Of a stretch of 7,294 nucleotides of DNA, positions 1-6,397 are shown piece after piece; the stretch's first letter is position 1; the number at the start of each line of letters is the position of its first letter. The DNA comes from UBA5359 sp028699365 [NCBI: bacterium] (lineage in GTDB: Bacteria; UBP13; UBA5359). A model generated the notes under the pieces. It was not told the DNA's origin and made no database searches. It saw only the letters and a program-made list of their open reading frames with translations. The translations under genes and the position numbers were made by a program. The DNA is taken from contig JAQVUQ010000134.1 in the NCBI GenBank assembly GCA_028699365.1, forward strand, positions 1 to 7,294, in the 5' to 3' direction.

Positions 1-1041
1 ACCGGAGCCTGGAGCTTCCTGAAGAACCTGGAACAGCCCCCCGGCTCGCTGGATAACGATGCCGATACCGTGGCCGCGCTTGACCGGATGCTAGACTGGA
101 AATATCCCTTTTCACCGGTTGCCGATCTGCCGCAAACGGTGCGGATAGCCGGAATAGGACATCTCCTCGGCCTGACCGCAGAGGCCGACCAGACAACTTC
201 TCATAGTGCCGCTTGCACTACCGTAAGCGATGAAAATGGTCAGTACACCTTATGGCCCGCAGAAGAGCTTGAAACCGGCAGCCTGAAACCAACAACTGCG
301 CCCGAAGGGCGCAAAACAGGAGTCAGGAGCCAGGAGTCAGGAGCCAGGAGTTCAAGCAATGCTTGCATGGGAATCCCGAAACCAACAACCAACAACCAAC
401 AACCAACAACCGCGCTCGAAGAGCGCACTCCCGAGTGGGACGATGAACAATTGGAAGAGCGCCGGGTATCGTTCACAGCGCCTGTAAAGCTGTCTCCAAC
501 CGAGAGTCGTCGGCCGGGAGGGGCAGCCGCCGGCACCGCCAACCATCTGGTGCTGCAACACCTCAACCTGGATGGCCCTTTGGATGAGGCCGGCATAAAG
601 CTGCAAATCCGGACTATGACGGATGATGGCCTGCTGCAGCAGGAAGATGCCGCCTCAGTCCTTACCGGAGAGATTGCCGCTTTCTTTCAATCCGACCTCG
701 GCCGGCGCATGCTGTCGGCAAAGAACAATCTCCACCGTGAACTACCCTTCAGCCTGCTGCTGCCGGCAGCGGAAGTCTACCCCGATATACCACCTGAACT
801 GCTGCAGGGAGAGAGTGTATCACTATACGGTATCATCGACTGCCTGATAAAGACGCCGGAGGGCTATATATTGATCGACTACAAGACGGACAGGCTGGGC
901 CCCGATGCGGATGAGACGGCCCGTGCCGGATACTCTACCCAGATGAAAGCCTACAGCTTGGCGGTAGAGCGCATCACCGGCAAACCCGTCCTGGAAAGCT
1001 GGATATACCTGCTGCGGCCGGGAGTGGCGGTGCAGGTTTGA
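1..1041 (+). CDS. addA: AddA helicase-nuclease subunit, C-terminal part (5' end outside window)
   Basis: The frame is open from base 1, so this is the last 346 residues of a longer protein; the GTG at 70 is internal. AddA is the helicase/nuclease subunit of the AddAB complex, which processes double-strand breaks for RecA-dependent repair in the cytoplasm. The RecB-type nuclease domain is visible: GTANHLVLQHL-like segment near 535-570, HRELPF at 733-750, G-I-I-D at 829-840 (metal-binding Asp) and D-Y-K-T-D at 877-891 (catalytic Asp and Lys), then a conserved Q-M-K-A-Y helix. These motifs look intact. The oddity lies between the WKYP segment (about 100-114) and the KLSPTESRR segment (about 487-513). 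Roughly 110 residues of low-complexity sequence, partly encoded by heptamer repeats, sit where homologues usually have only a short linker. No terminator is evident after the stop. Confidence 0.85.
   Translation, partial: TGAWSFLKNLEQPPGSLDNDADTVAALDRMLDWKYPFSPVADLPQTVRIAGIGHLLGLTAEADQTTSHSAACTTVSDENGQYTLWPAEELETGSLKPTTAPEGRKTGVRSQESGARSSSNACMGIPKPTTNNQQPTTALEERTPEWDDEQLEERRVSFTAPVKLSPTESRRPGGAAAGTANHLVLQHLNLDGPLDEAGIKLQIRTMTDDGLLQQEDAASVLTGEIAAFFQSDLGRRMLSAKNNLHRELPFSLLLPAAEVYPDIPPELLQGESVSLYGIIDCLIKTPEGYILIDYKTDRLGPDADETARAGYSTQMKAYSLAVERITGKPVLESWIYLLRPGVAVQV
297..313. repeat. Hairpin 1 of repeat insert in addA
   Basis: Perfect inverted repeat with 7-bp arms (TGCGCCC / GGGCGCA) around a GAA loop. 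It is preceded by a single CCAACAA unit at 289-295. The same order, CCAACAA then a GC-rich hairpin with a GAA loop, recurs at 382-426, so the two look like copies of one module. Confidence 0.7.
317..351. repeat. Heptanucleotide tandem array, five CAGGAGY units
   Basis: Five back-to-back 7-bp units, CAGGAGT alternating with CAGGAGC, lie inside the addA reading frame. Seven is not a multiple of three, so gain or loss of one unit would shift the frame. The type resembles the heptameric short tandemly repeated repetitive (STRR) sequences known from heterocystous cyanobacteria; that comparison is from memory. Confidence 0.9.
382..411. repeat. Heptanucleotide tandem array, four CCAACAA units
   Basis: Four exact CCAACAA units (382-409) plus two bases of a fifth. 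They are read in the addA frame as a Thr/Asn/Gln-rich stretch. A single copy of the unit occurs at 289-295 in front of hairpin 1. Unit-number change would also shift the frame here. Confidence 0.9.
412..426. repeat. Hairpin 2 of repeat insert in addA
   Basis: Perfect inverted repeat with 6-bp arms (GCGCTC / GAGCGC) around the same GAA loop as the hairpin at 297-313. It follows the CCAACAA array almost directly. The shared loop and shared preceding heptamer suggest a duplicated module whose stem sequences have diverged with compensating changes. Confidence 0.7.
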
Positions 1042-1054
1042 GGCAGCCGGCAAT

Positions 1055-1083
1055 TTGGCAAACGTATATTTGCTTGGTATAAT
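1055..1083 (+). promoter_or_regulatory. Sigma-A type promoter for the AlbA_2/ATPase gene
   Basis: TTGGCA at 1055-1060, a 17-bp spacer and a perfect TATAAT at 1078-1083, which is also an extended -10 (TGG directly before it). Expected start of transcription is near 1090, giving a leader of about 108 nt before the ATG at 1198. It lies just after the addA stop, so the downstream gene has its own transcription unit. Confidence 0.75.
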
Positions 1084-1130
1084 GCTTATTAAAAAGTAAG
1101 TTCCAAATCATAATGAGCAATAATAACGGG

Positions 1131-1172
1131 ACCCGTTTTAACACTGTGCAAATGGCATGCGTTAAAACCGGT
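1131..1172. promoter_or_regulatory. Inverted repeat in the leader of the AlbA_2/ATPase gene
   Basis: Two 12-base arms, 1131-1142 and 1161-1172, are reverse complements except for one position. They are separated by 18 bases that include a short TGC/GCA pairing. The repeat lies between the promoter and the start codon, so it could be an operator (the gene product has a winged-helix tail) or an RNA hairpin in the leader. There is no T-run after it, so it is not a standard terminator. Confidence 0.5.
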
Positions 1173-1197
1173 ATGCATGTTTCAAATGGAGGATTGT

Positions 1198-2679
1198 ATG
1201 AGCCGGTATCTGGATACCCTTCTCGGGCAAGGTGAAGGCGATTCTGTTGAGTTTAAACGCTCTACCGGTGAAATGAAGGCAGCCATGAAGACGTTATGCG
1301 CCTTTCTCAACGGTATCGGCGGGACTGTCCTCTTCGGCGTAAGGCCCGACGGCACGGTTGAAGGGCAGGAGGTATCCGATCAGACACTGCGGGAAATTGC
1401 CCAGGCCACTGAACACTTCGAGCCGTCTATTCACCTCTCTATCCAGCGAATCAAAGTTCATACAGGACGTGAGGTCGTAGCAGTCTCTGTTGAGAGTGGG
1501 CTGGATAAGCGTCCCTTCGCGTATGACGGCCGTCCTTACGAGCGGGTCGGCAGCACCTCCCGGCGGATGGCACAGTCCAGGTATGAGAGAGCGCTTCTGG
1601 ACCGTGCCCACAGCATACATCGCTGGGAAAACGAACCGGCCGAGAGAGTCGGGCTACGGGATATCGACCGGGATGAGGTGTTCCGGATTGTCAATATCGC
1701 GGCTTCCGTGGGCCGTCTTACCGGTCCTGTCGGAACAAAACTGGGAGATGTACTGGATCGTCTCAAGCTGAGGCAGAACGGCCAAATTCTCCAGGCAGCC
1801 GTAGTTCTCTTTGGGAAGGAGTTTATGCCTTATTATCCGCAGTGCGAACTCCGCATGGCCCGCTTCAAGGGCACAGACAAAACGGAGTTTATGGATCAGC
1901 GGCAAGTCCGTGCTTCAGCGTTCAAGCTTCTGGAAGAAGCCGAACTCTTTTGCCAGCGCCATTTTCCCATGCCGGGCAAGATAGTTCCGGAGCAGATGCG
2001 CCGTGTCGAGGCTCCGCTCATCCCGGTGGATGCCATGAGGGAAATTCTGGTCAACGCACTGATTCACCGTGACTATTCCATTGCCGGCGGCGCAATTTCG
2101 CTGGCTATCTTTGACGACCGGGTGGAAATCTGGAGTGCTGGCACTTTCCCCACTGGGATCACACCGCGTATGCTCACAAAGGATCATCAATCCGTACAGC
2201 GGAACCCCTATATCGCAGATGTCTTCTATCGTGCCGGATTGATTGAGAAATGGGGCCGCGGTACTAACCGTGTTGTAGATATGTGCCGGGAGGCAGGCAT
2301 CAAGCCGCCGGAGTTTGATGAGATTACCGGTGCAGCGGTAGCCTGCTTCCGGGTCAATGTGCTGGGGCCGGGGCGTGAGCCTGCTCGAATTGCAAAGAGG
2401 CCAGAGTCACAGCCAGAGTCACAGCCAGAGTCACAGCCAGAGTCACTGGGCCGGCGAGTTCTGACATTGCTTCAATTACAACCTTTAGGTAAGGCCGAAA
2501 TATCAGCCAATCTTGGACAGAAGAAAGTATCAGGACAACTCAATAAAGTTATTCGTGTTCTGATAAATCAAAGATTGGTGGAATATACATTGCCCGAGAA
2601 GCCTAACAGTAGGATGCAGAAATATCGACTGTCCAGAAAGGGGCATCAGGTGATTGGTGAGCGGGAGGAAGGTACATAA
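1198..2679 (+). CDS. AlbA_2 / HATPase_c_4 family regulator-like protein with C-terminal winged helix
   Basis: 493 residues from the ATG at 1198. This start has TGGAGG at 1187-1192 with 5-nt spacing; in-frame ATGs at 1177 and 1186 lie before or within that site. Residues 10-130 form an AlbA_2 (Schlafen AlbA_2) domain, with E-F-K at 18-20, the NG-I-GG-TVLFGV core at 38-48 and an R-P-Y-E-R-V-GS segment. A GHKL-like ATPase domain follows, with R-E-I-L-V-N-A at 281-287, H-R-D-Y at 290-293 and G-R-G-T-N-R at 353-358. Residues 402-417 are four tandem PES(Q/L) units, and the rest is a winged-helix domain. Such proteins are often annotated as putative transcriptional regulators or as 'ATP-dependent helicase', but I see no helicase motifs. 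Natural targets are unknown. The last 180 bases before about 2640 are about 39% GC by hand count, versus about 58% for 2221-2400, which suggests the tail has a different history. The stop overlaps the next start by one base. Confidence 0.85.
   Translation: MSRYLDTLLGQGEGDSVEFKRSTGEMKAAMKTLCAFLNGIGGTVLFGVRPDGTVEGQEVSDQTLREIAQATEHFEPSIHLSIQRIKVHTGREVVAVSVESGLDKRPFAYDGRPYERVGSTSRRMAQSRYERALLDRAHSIHRWENEPAERVGLRDIDRDEVFRIVNIAASVGRLTGPVGTKLGDVLDRLKLRQNGQILQAAVVLFGKEFMPYYPQCELRMARFKGTDKTEFMDQRQVRASAFKLLEEAELFCQRHFPMPGKIVPEQMRRVEAPLIPVDAMREILVNALIHRDYSIAGGAISLAIFDDRVEIWSAGTFPTGITPRMLTKDHQSVQRNPYIADVFYRAGLIEKWGRGTNRVVDMCREAGIKPPEFDEITGAAVACFRVNVLGPGREPARIAKRPESQPESQPESQPESLGRRVLTLLQLQPLGKAEISANLGQKKVSGQLNKVIRVLINQRLVEYTLPEKPNSRMQKYRLSRKGHQVIGEREEGT
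2401..2445. repeat. 12-bp in-frame tandem repeat (PESQ units)
   Basis: Unit CCAGAGTCACAG occurs three times exactly, plus a fourth partial copy of nine bases. It encodes PESQ-PESQ-PESQ-PES as a linker between the ATPase domain and the winged helix. Twelve is a multiple of three, so copy number can change linker length without breaking the frame. Short degenerate linker repeats at this place are common in this family, as I recall. Confidence 0.9.
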
Positions 2680-2885
2680 TGACTCTTGAATCAACTCTAA
2701 AAGTTGACGCAGTGCGTCAACTTTTAGATAGGGCAGTTGAAGAGACTTCCGATGTAGTATGGAAACTTACACATAGAAGGGCTTACGTTAATTACCTCTG
2801 CGGGTATGAGTTACCATTACTGTCTGTGTCCCGACAAATTCGGCTTCCAGCTTTGGGGCTCCACCCTCAAGGAGCATTTCAATGA
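2679..2885 (+). CDS. Small hypothetical ORF, translationally coupled to upstream gene
   Basis: 68 residues, not recognised. The start is well supported: its ATG shares one base with the upstream TAA (TAATG) and is preceded by a strong purine-rich site, GGGAGGAAGG at 2663-2672, inside the end of the previous gene. The first 40 or so residues are charged and helix-like (VRQLLDRAVEETSD), with no signal peptide or membrane segment. The last third (2788-2885) is antisense to the 3' end of hicB, where codon content would be dictated by that gene. The product may therefore be a truncated remnant whose original 3' end was replaced when hicB arrived. A perfect palindrome occupies codons 6-17. It may be a real second cistron or a decayed one. 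Confidence 0.4.
   Translation: MTLESTLKVDAVRQLLDRAVEETSDVVWKLTHRRAYVNYLCGYELPLLSVSRQIRLPALGLHPQGAFQ
2696..2728. repeat. Perfect 33-nt palindrome (16-bp arms, one central base)
   Basis: Arms 2696-2711 and 2713-2728 are exact reverse complements around G2712. The outer part of each arm is an A4 or T4 run next to GTTGAC/GTCAAC. As RNA it makes a long hairpin in either direction. It lies near the 5' end of the small ORF and about 60 bp past the hicB stop on the other strand. Candidate roles are a bidirectional terminator (the U-run is short and within the stem), a dimeric protein-binding site, or a control hairpin limiting translation of the coupled ORF. Confidence 0.75.
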
Positions 2886-3015
2886 CCTCTTTTAAGTTCA
2901 TATTCAGTTCATCCAGGGTTTCCCCTTGAGTACGAGCACCCGGGAAACCGGGGACAAAGCCTACATAAAGCCCCGTATCGGCGCATCTTTCTACAACCGC
3001 TGTAAACACTTGCAT
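2788..3015 (-). CDS. hicB: HicB-family (UPF0150) antitoxin-like protein, no HicA partner seen
   Basis: 75 residues from the ATG at 3015, with AAGGAG at 3022-3027 and about 7-nt spacing; in-frame ATG codons further upstream lack this site. It matches the HicB fold pattern: an N-terminal strand (MQVFTAVVER), a Tyr/Val strand followed by V-P-G-F-P-G, the T-Q-G-E-T-L-DE-L turn, a helix N-L-K-E-V-I-E-M-L-L-E and a final EFVGTQTVMV strand. HicB normally binds and neutralises the small RNase HicA. No HicA-like ORF fits in the 108 bp downstream or the approximately 170 bp upstream on this strand, so this is an orphan here. It lacks the long C-terminal helix-turn-helix or RHH tail of larger HicB proteins, so DNA binding is doubtful. 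It is convergent with the small ORF and divergent from the SNF2 gene. Confidence 0.8.
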   Translation of the reverse strand: MQVFTAVVERCADTGLYVGFVPGFPGARTQGETLDELNMNLKEVIEMLLEGGAPKLEAEFVGTQTVMVTHTRRGN

Positions 3016-3085
3016 GACATGGCTCCTTGTCAGTTGATTCTGCGTAACCAACAATTTTTACTATCTTTCATTAACCACTACTCAA

Positions 3086-3114
3086 ATGCTATGGTACCCA
3101 CAGATACTTGTCAA
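3086..3114 (-). promoter_or_regulatory. Promoter of hicB
   Basis: On the minus strand: perfect TTGACA (3114-3109), a 17-bp spacer and TAGCAT (3091-3086, four of six matches to TATAAT). Transcription would start near 3079, leaving about 64 nt of leader before the hicB ATG. The hexamers and spacing equal those of the divergent promoter at 3141-3169. Confidence 0.6.
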
Positions 3115-3140
3115 GATATTGGAAATTTGTGTGAGATCTG

Positions 3141-3169
3141 TTGACATTTTCCGCCATCTCCCATAGCAT
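3141..3169 (+). promoter_or_regulatory. Promoter of the SNF2 helicase gene
   Basis: TTGACA at 3141-3146, a 17-bp spacer and TAGCAT at 3164-3169. Predicted start of transcription is near 3176, only about 10 nt before the ATG at 3186, which leaves just room for the ribosome site GGTGA at 3177-3181. The -35 boxes of this and the hicB promoter are 26 bp apart, back to back. Confidence 0.55.
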
Positions 3170-3185
3170 ATCCAATGGTGAAGTT

Positions 3186-6100
3186 ATGAATATATCGACC
3201 GACAATAAGCCGTCAGCGGCAAATATAGACCTCGATGCGGTATTGAGGAGATCTTCTTCCGTCATATCGGCGAGGGGAGAGGCGTATTATCACCAGGGAC
3301 GGGTGGAGATAGACGCTATCGACTCCGAGGGGGCGCTGCTTTTTGTATCCGGCAGCCAGGATCTCCCATATGAAGTTGAAATGGTGTTCTCTTCCGAAGA
3401 CAGGGCCGGAGTGATATTTTGCTGCGATTGTCCTTATGCCGGCGGCCGGCCGGGCATTATCTGCAAGCATGTGGTGGCGGCAGCCCTCAAACTGAAGGAA
3501 TACTTCTACAGCAGGACGGGGAGCGCCTGGCGTGGAACCTTGGATCGTGTACTGCAGCAGGGAGCATCCACCTCTGTCAAACAACCCAAAGAGATGCTGC
3601 TCTTCAGCCTGCAACATGATACCTGGGAATGGCGGATCATTCCCTGTGCTCTGCCTCTTTCGCATTTCGACAAGGAACATCTATCGGATATTAAGGCTGT
3701 CAGGGAGACGATCGATCGCAAAAAACTGTCCAGAGAGGCAAAATCCCTTCGCTACAATTACAATGCAGACAGCAGCCGCTGGCTGCAAATCAGCGACGGC
3801 CTTCCCTCTCTGATCGGCAAACTGGTAAAGGATCACGGCTATTACGGTCTCCGGGATGAGAATATCGATATTATAATCCGTGCCCTGGGAGGGAATTACA
3901 TCTATTTCGGAACCGAGAAGGATCCGCTGAAGACGCCGCTGGAAGTACTGCCGGAATCGGGAAGCGTGAGCCTGGAAGTAAAGCGTGTGCCGGAAGGCTT
4001 GCGCCTGGCCGGGACGGTGCTGGCCGCCGGCCGAAAACTGCCGCTGCAAAGTCCGCATACTCAGATCATCTCTTCGCGGCCGGTCTGGCTGCTTTCCGGC
4101 TCCACGCTCTTCACGGTGGACAAGCCGGATCAGGCCGAGATACTGCTGGAAATGCAGAACGTCGTCATCCCCGAAGAGGAGCATCTCAGCTTTTATCAGC
4201 AGTATCTGGGGCCGCTGGCCGAATCCCTGGTTATTGAGGGAGATGCTCTGCCTGAATGGCGGGATATCGAGGTGGAGCCTGTGCCGCGTCTCTATCTGTA
4301 TGAGAATACCGGCGAACTGGGGGCGGAACTCCTCTTTTCTTACGGTGAGGCGGAGGTCATGTATGAGGCCAGGCCGTCGGCCTGCACCGTGCAGGCTCTG
4401 CCCGACGGCTCATCGATGATGCGGATACACCGCTGCCCGGAGATTGAACTGGCGTTCTGGAAGAGTCTGTCGCAATTCGGTCTGAAGCGTGGAGACGAGC
4501 CTCAACTGTTTCAACTGCGCAAGGCGGTTACGCCGGTGGATTTCATCTGCTTCCACCTGCCTCGTCTGGCTGAGAACGGCTTTGAGGTATACGGGGAAGA
4601 GAACATAGACGGCATCAAGGTCAACCGTAATACCCCCAGGATATCCATTGTGGTGAGTTCGGAGATAGATTGGTTCGATGTCAAAACCGTGATCAGCTTC
4701 GGCGATATCGAGCTGTCGCTGGCCGAGTTTCGTCGTGCCGTAAAGAAGCGTGAGCGCTACGTTAAGCTGGCCGACGGTTCCATCGGGCAACTGCCTCAGG
4801 AGTGGCTGGATCGCTACCGGAATCTGTTTGAACTGGGTGATAACGACGATGGCGGGCTGCGCCTTCAGAGATCGCAGGTAACGCTGCTTGAAGCCGTGCT
4901 CGACCAGGCCGATGAAGTCAGGACCGATGCTGACTTTGAGGAGAGCAGGCAGCGGCTGCGCGATTTTTCCAGCATCGAGCCTGTTGATCTGCCGTCCGGT
5001 TTCAACGGTGAACTGCGGTCATACCAGAAAGCCGGTTACGACTGGCTCCATTTTCTTCACGATTACCGGCTGGGCGGTTGTCTGGCAGACGATATGGGTA
5101 TCGGCAAGACGGTTCAGGCGCTGACCTTTCTGGCCTCGCTGCGGGAAAGCGGGCACGCCCAGGCAGCCAGTCTGATCGTCATGCCGCGTTCCCTGCTGAC
5201 CAACTGGGCCCGTGAGGCGGAGCGCTTTACCCCGGAGCTTTGTGTCTTGACACACGCCGACGGGGACCGCTCCGACGATCAGGCCCGCTTTAACGACTAC
5301 GATCTGGTCCTGACTACTTACGGCGTCTTGCTGCGGGATCAGGAATTGCTGCAGCAATACCGTTTCCATTACGTTATCCTTGATGAATCCCAGGCTATAA
5401 AGAACCCTCTGACGCATACGGGACGGGCGGCAAGGAGGCTCTCCTGCGATCATCGCCTGGTGCTGACCGGAACGCCGGTGGAGAATTCCACCCTGGATCT
5501 CTGGTCGCAATTTGCCTTCCTCAATCCGGGCATGCTGGGCAGCCTGGATTATTTTCGCAAGGAGTTTGCCAATCCCGTGGAGCGCAACCGGGATGAGGAT
5601 GTGGCCGGAGAGCTGCGTCGTCTGATCTATCCCTTCATTCTACGCCGGACCAAGGGCCAGGTGGCCAGGGAGTTGCCGCCCTGCACCGAACGCACGGTTT
5701 ACTGTGAAATGGAGCCGGCCCAGCATAAGTCATATACCAGGTGCCGGGATAAATACCGGGCTCATATTCTGGGTATGATAGAGACGGAAGGCATGAACAA
5801 CGCCCGCATGAAGATACTGGAGGGGCTGCTGCGCCTGCGGCAGATATGCGATCATCCGGCTCTGGTGGATCCTGACTTCAAGGGCCGGTCTGCCAAAATG
5901 GATGTGCTGATGGAGACGGTGGAGACGCTTCGGGCCGAGGGGCATAAGGCGTTGGTCTTTTCCCAGTTCACCAAAATGCTGAAGGTGGTGGAGAAGGAAC
6001 TGCAGGGACGCGGCATACCCTATGTGTATCTGGACGGCCGGACAAAGGATCGCCAGCAGCGCATAGACGCCTTTCAGGATGATCCCGATATCCCTCTCTT

Positions 6101-6395
6101 TCTGATAAGCCTGAAGGCAGGCGGGGCAGGCCTCAACCTCACCGCGGCGGACTACGTCTTTCATGTGGATCCCTGGTGGAACCCGGCGGTGGAGCGCCAG
6201 GCCACCGACCGCACGCATCGCATCGGGCAGGAGCGGCCCGTCTTTGTCCATAAACTGGTCGTTCGTGATTCGGTAGAGGAGAAGATACTCCTGCTGCAGG
6301 AGCGCAAAAAGAATCTGGTGGACAAGCTGATAACCGCCGAGAGCGGCTTCTTCAAATCTCTTACCGGCGACGATGTCGCGTTGCTGTTCAGTTGA
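3186..6395 (+). CDS. SWIM zinc-finger SNF2-family helicase/ATPase
   Basis: 1069 residues from the ATG at 3186. GGTGA at 3177-3181, the 3' part of the canonical AAGGAGGTGA site, supports it. The in-frame TTG at 3141 would coincide with a -35 box. An N-terminal SWIM zinc finger is complete: C80-x-C82-x10-C93-x-H95. A long middle region of about 500 residues (SNF2-associated in bacterial homologues) follows. The helicase core has the Q-like motif E-L-R-S-Y-Q at 609-614, Walker A D-D-M-G-I-G-K-T at 635-642, Walker B D-E-S-Q at 733-736, T-G-T-P at 761-764, motif V A-G-G-A-G-L-N-L at 978-985 and motif VI Q-A-T-D-R-T-H-R-I-G-Q at 1005-1015. All core residues are present, so it should be an active double-stranded-DNA-dependent ATPase or translocase in the cytoplasm. 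Stand-alone proteins of this architecture are widespread in Bacillota, and their cellular role is poorly defined. The 3' end is 2 bp from the convergent mazF stop, leaving no room for a terminator. Confidence 0.93.
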   Translation: MNISTDNKPSAANIDLDAVLRRSSSVISARGEAYYHQGRVEIDAIDSEGALLFVSGSQDLPYEVEMVFSSEDRAGVIFCCDCPYAGGRPGIICKHVVAAALKLKEYFYSRTGSAWRGTLDRVLQQGASTSVKQPKEMLLFSLQHDTWEWRIIPCALPLSHFDKEHLSDIKAVRETIDRKKLSREAKSLRYNYNADSSRWLQISDGLPSLIGKLVKDHGYYGLRDENIDIIIRALGGNYIYFGTEKDPLKTPLEVLPESGSVSLEVKRVPEGLRLAGTVLAAGRKLPLQSPHTQIISSRPVWLLSGSTLFTVDKPDQAEILLEMQNVVIPEEEHLSFYQQYLGPLAESLVIEGDALPEWRDIEVEPVPRLYLYENTGELGAELLFSYGEAEVMYEARPSACTVQALPDGSSMMRIHRCPEIELAFWKSLSQFGLKRGDEPQLFQLRKAVTPVDFICFHLPRLAENGFEVYGEENIDGIKVNRNTPRISIVVSSEIDWFDVKTVISFGDIELSLAEFRRAVKKRERYVKLADGSIGQLPQEWLDRYRNLFELGDNDDGGLRLQRSQVTLLEAVLDQADEVRTDADFEESRQRLRDFSSIEPVDLPSGFNGELRSYQKAGYDWLHFLHDYRLGGCLADDMGIGKTVQALTFLASLRESGHAQAASLIVMPRSLLTNWAREAERFTPELCVLTHADGDRSDDQARFNDYDLVLTTYGVLLRDQELLQQYRFHYVILDESQAIKNPLTHTGRAARRLSCDHRLVLTGTPVENSTLDLWSQFAFLNPGMLGSLDYFRKEFANPVERNRDEDVAGELRRLIYPFILRRTKGQVARELPPCTERTVYCEMEPAQHKSYTRCRDKYRAHILGMIETEGMNNARMKILEGLLRLRQICDHPALVDPDFKGRSAKMDVLMETVETLRAEGHKALVFSQFTKMLKVVEKELQGRGIPYVYLDGRTKDRQQRIDAFQDDPDIPLFLISLKAGGAGLNLTAADYVFHVDPWWNPAVERQATDRTHRIGQERPVFVHKLVVRDSVEEKILLLQERKKNLVDKLITAESGFFKSLTGDDVALLFS

Positions 6396-6397
6396 GA

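Noticed and set aside
317-411. Possible CRISPR array
   Set aside because: Units are 7 bp and contiguous with no spacers, and they lie within a coding frame.
240-606. Minus-strand ORFs opposite the addA insert
   Set aside because: They are shadows over repeat-rich coding sequence, with no ribosome site and no recognisable family.
630-643. 14-bp perfect palindrome in addA (CCTGCTGCAGCAGG)
   Set aside because: It arises from Leu-Leu-Gln-Gln codons in a GC-rich coding region; no context supports a function.
1041-1197. Terminator for addA
   Set aside because: No GC-rich hairpin followed by a T-run is present; the inverted repeat at 1131-1172 lacks a T-tract.
3141-3143. TTG start for the SNF2 gene
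   Set aside because: It is part of a TTGACA -35 box, has no ribosome site, and the extra 15 residues look non-conserved.
2680-3185. Search for hicA on either side of hicB
   Set aside because: No frame in the 108 bp downstream or about 170 bp upstream gives a dsRBD-like HicA sequence with the conserved G-S-H; only short unrelated stretches were found.
3213-6355. Long minus-strand ORFs opposite the SNF2 gene (such as 3681-4184, 5019-5510, 5730-6251)
   Set aside because: They oppose clearly conserved helicase coding sequence, show no known motif and lack ribosome sites; they are expected in GC-rich genes.
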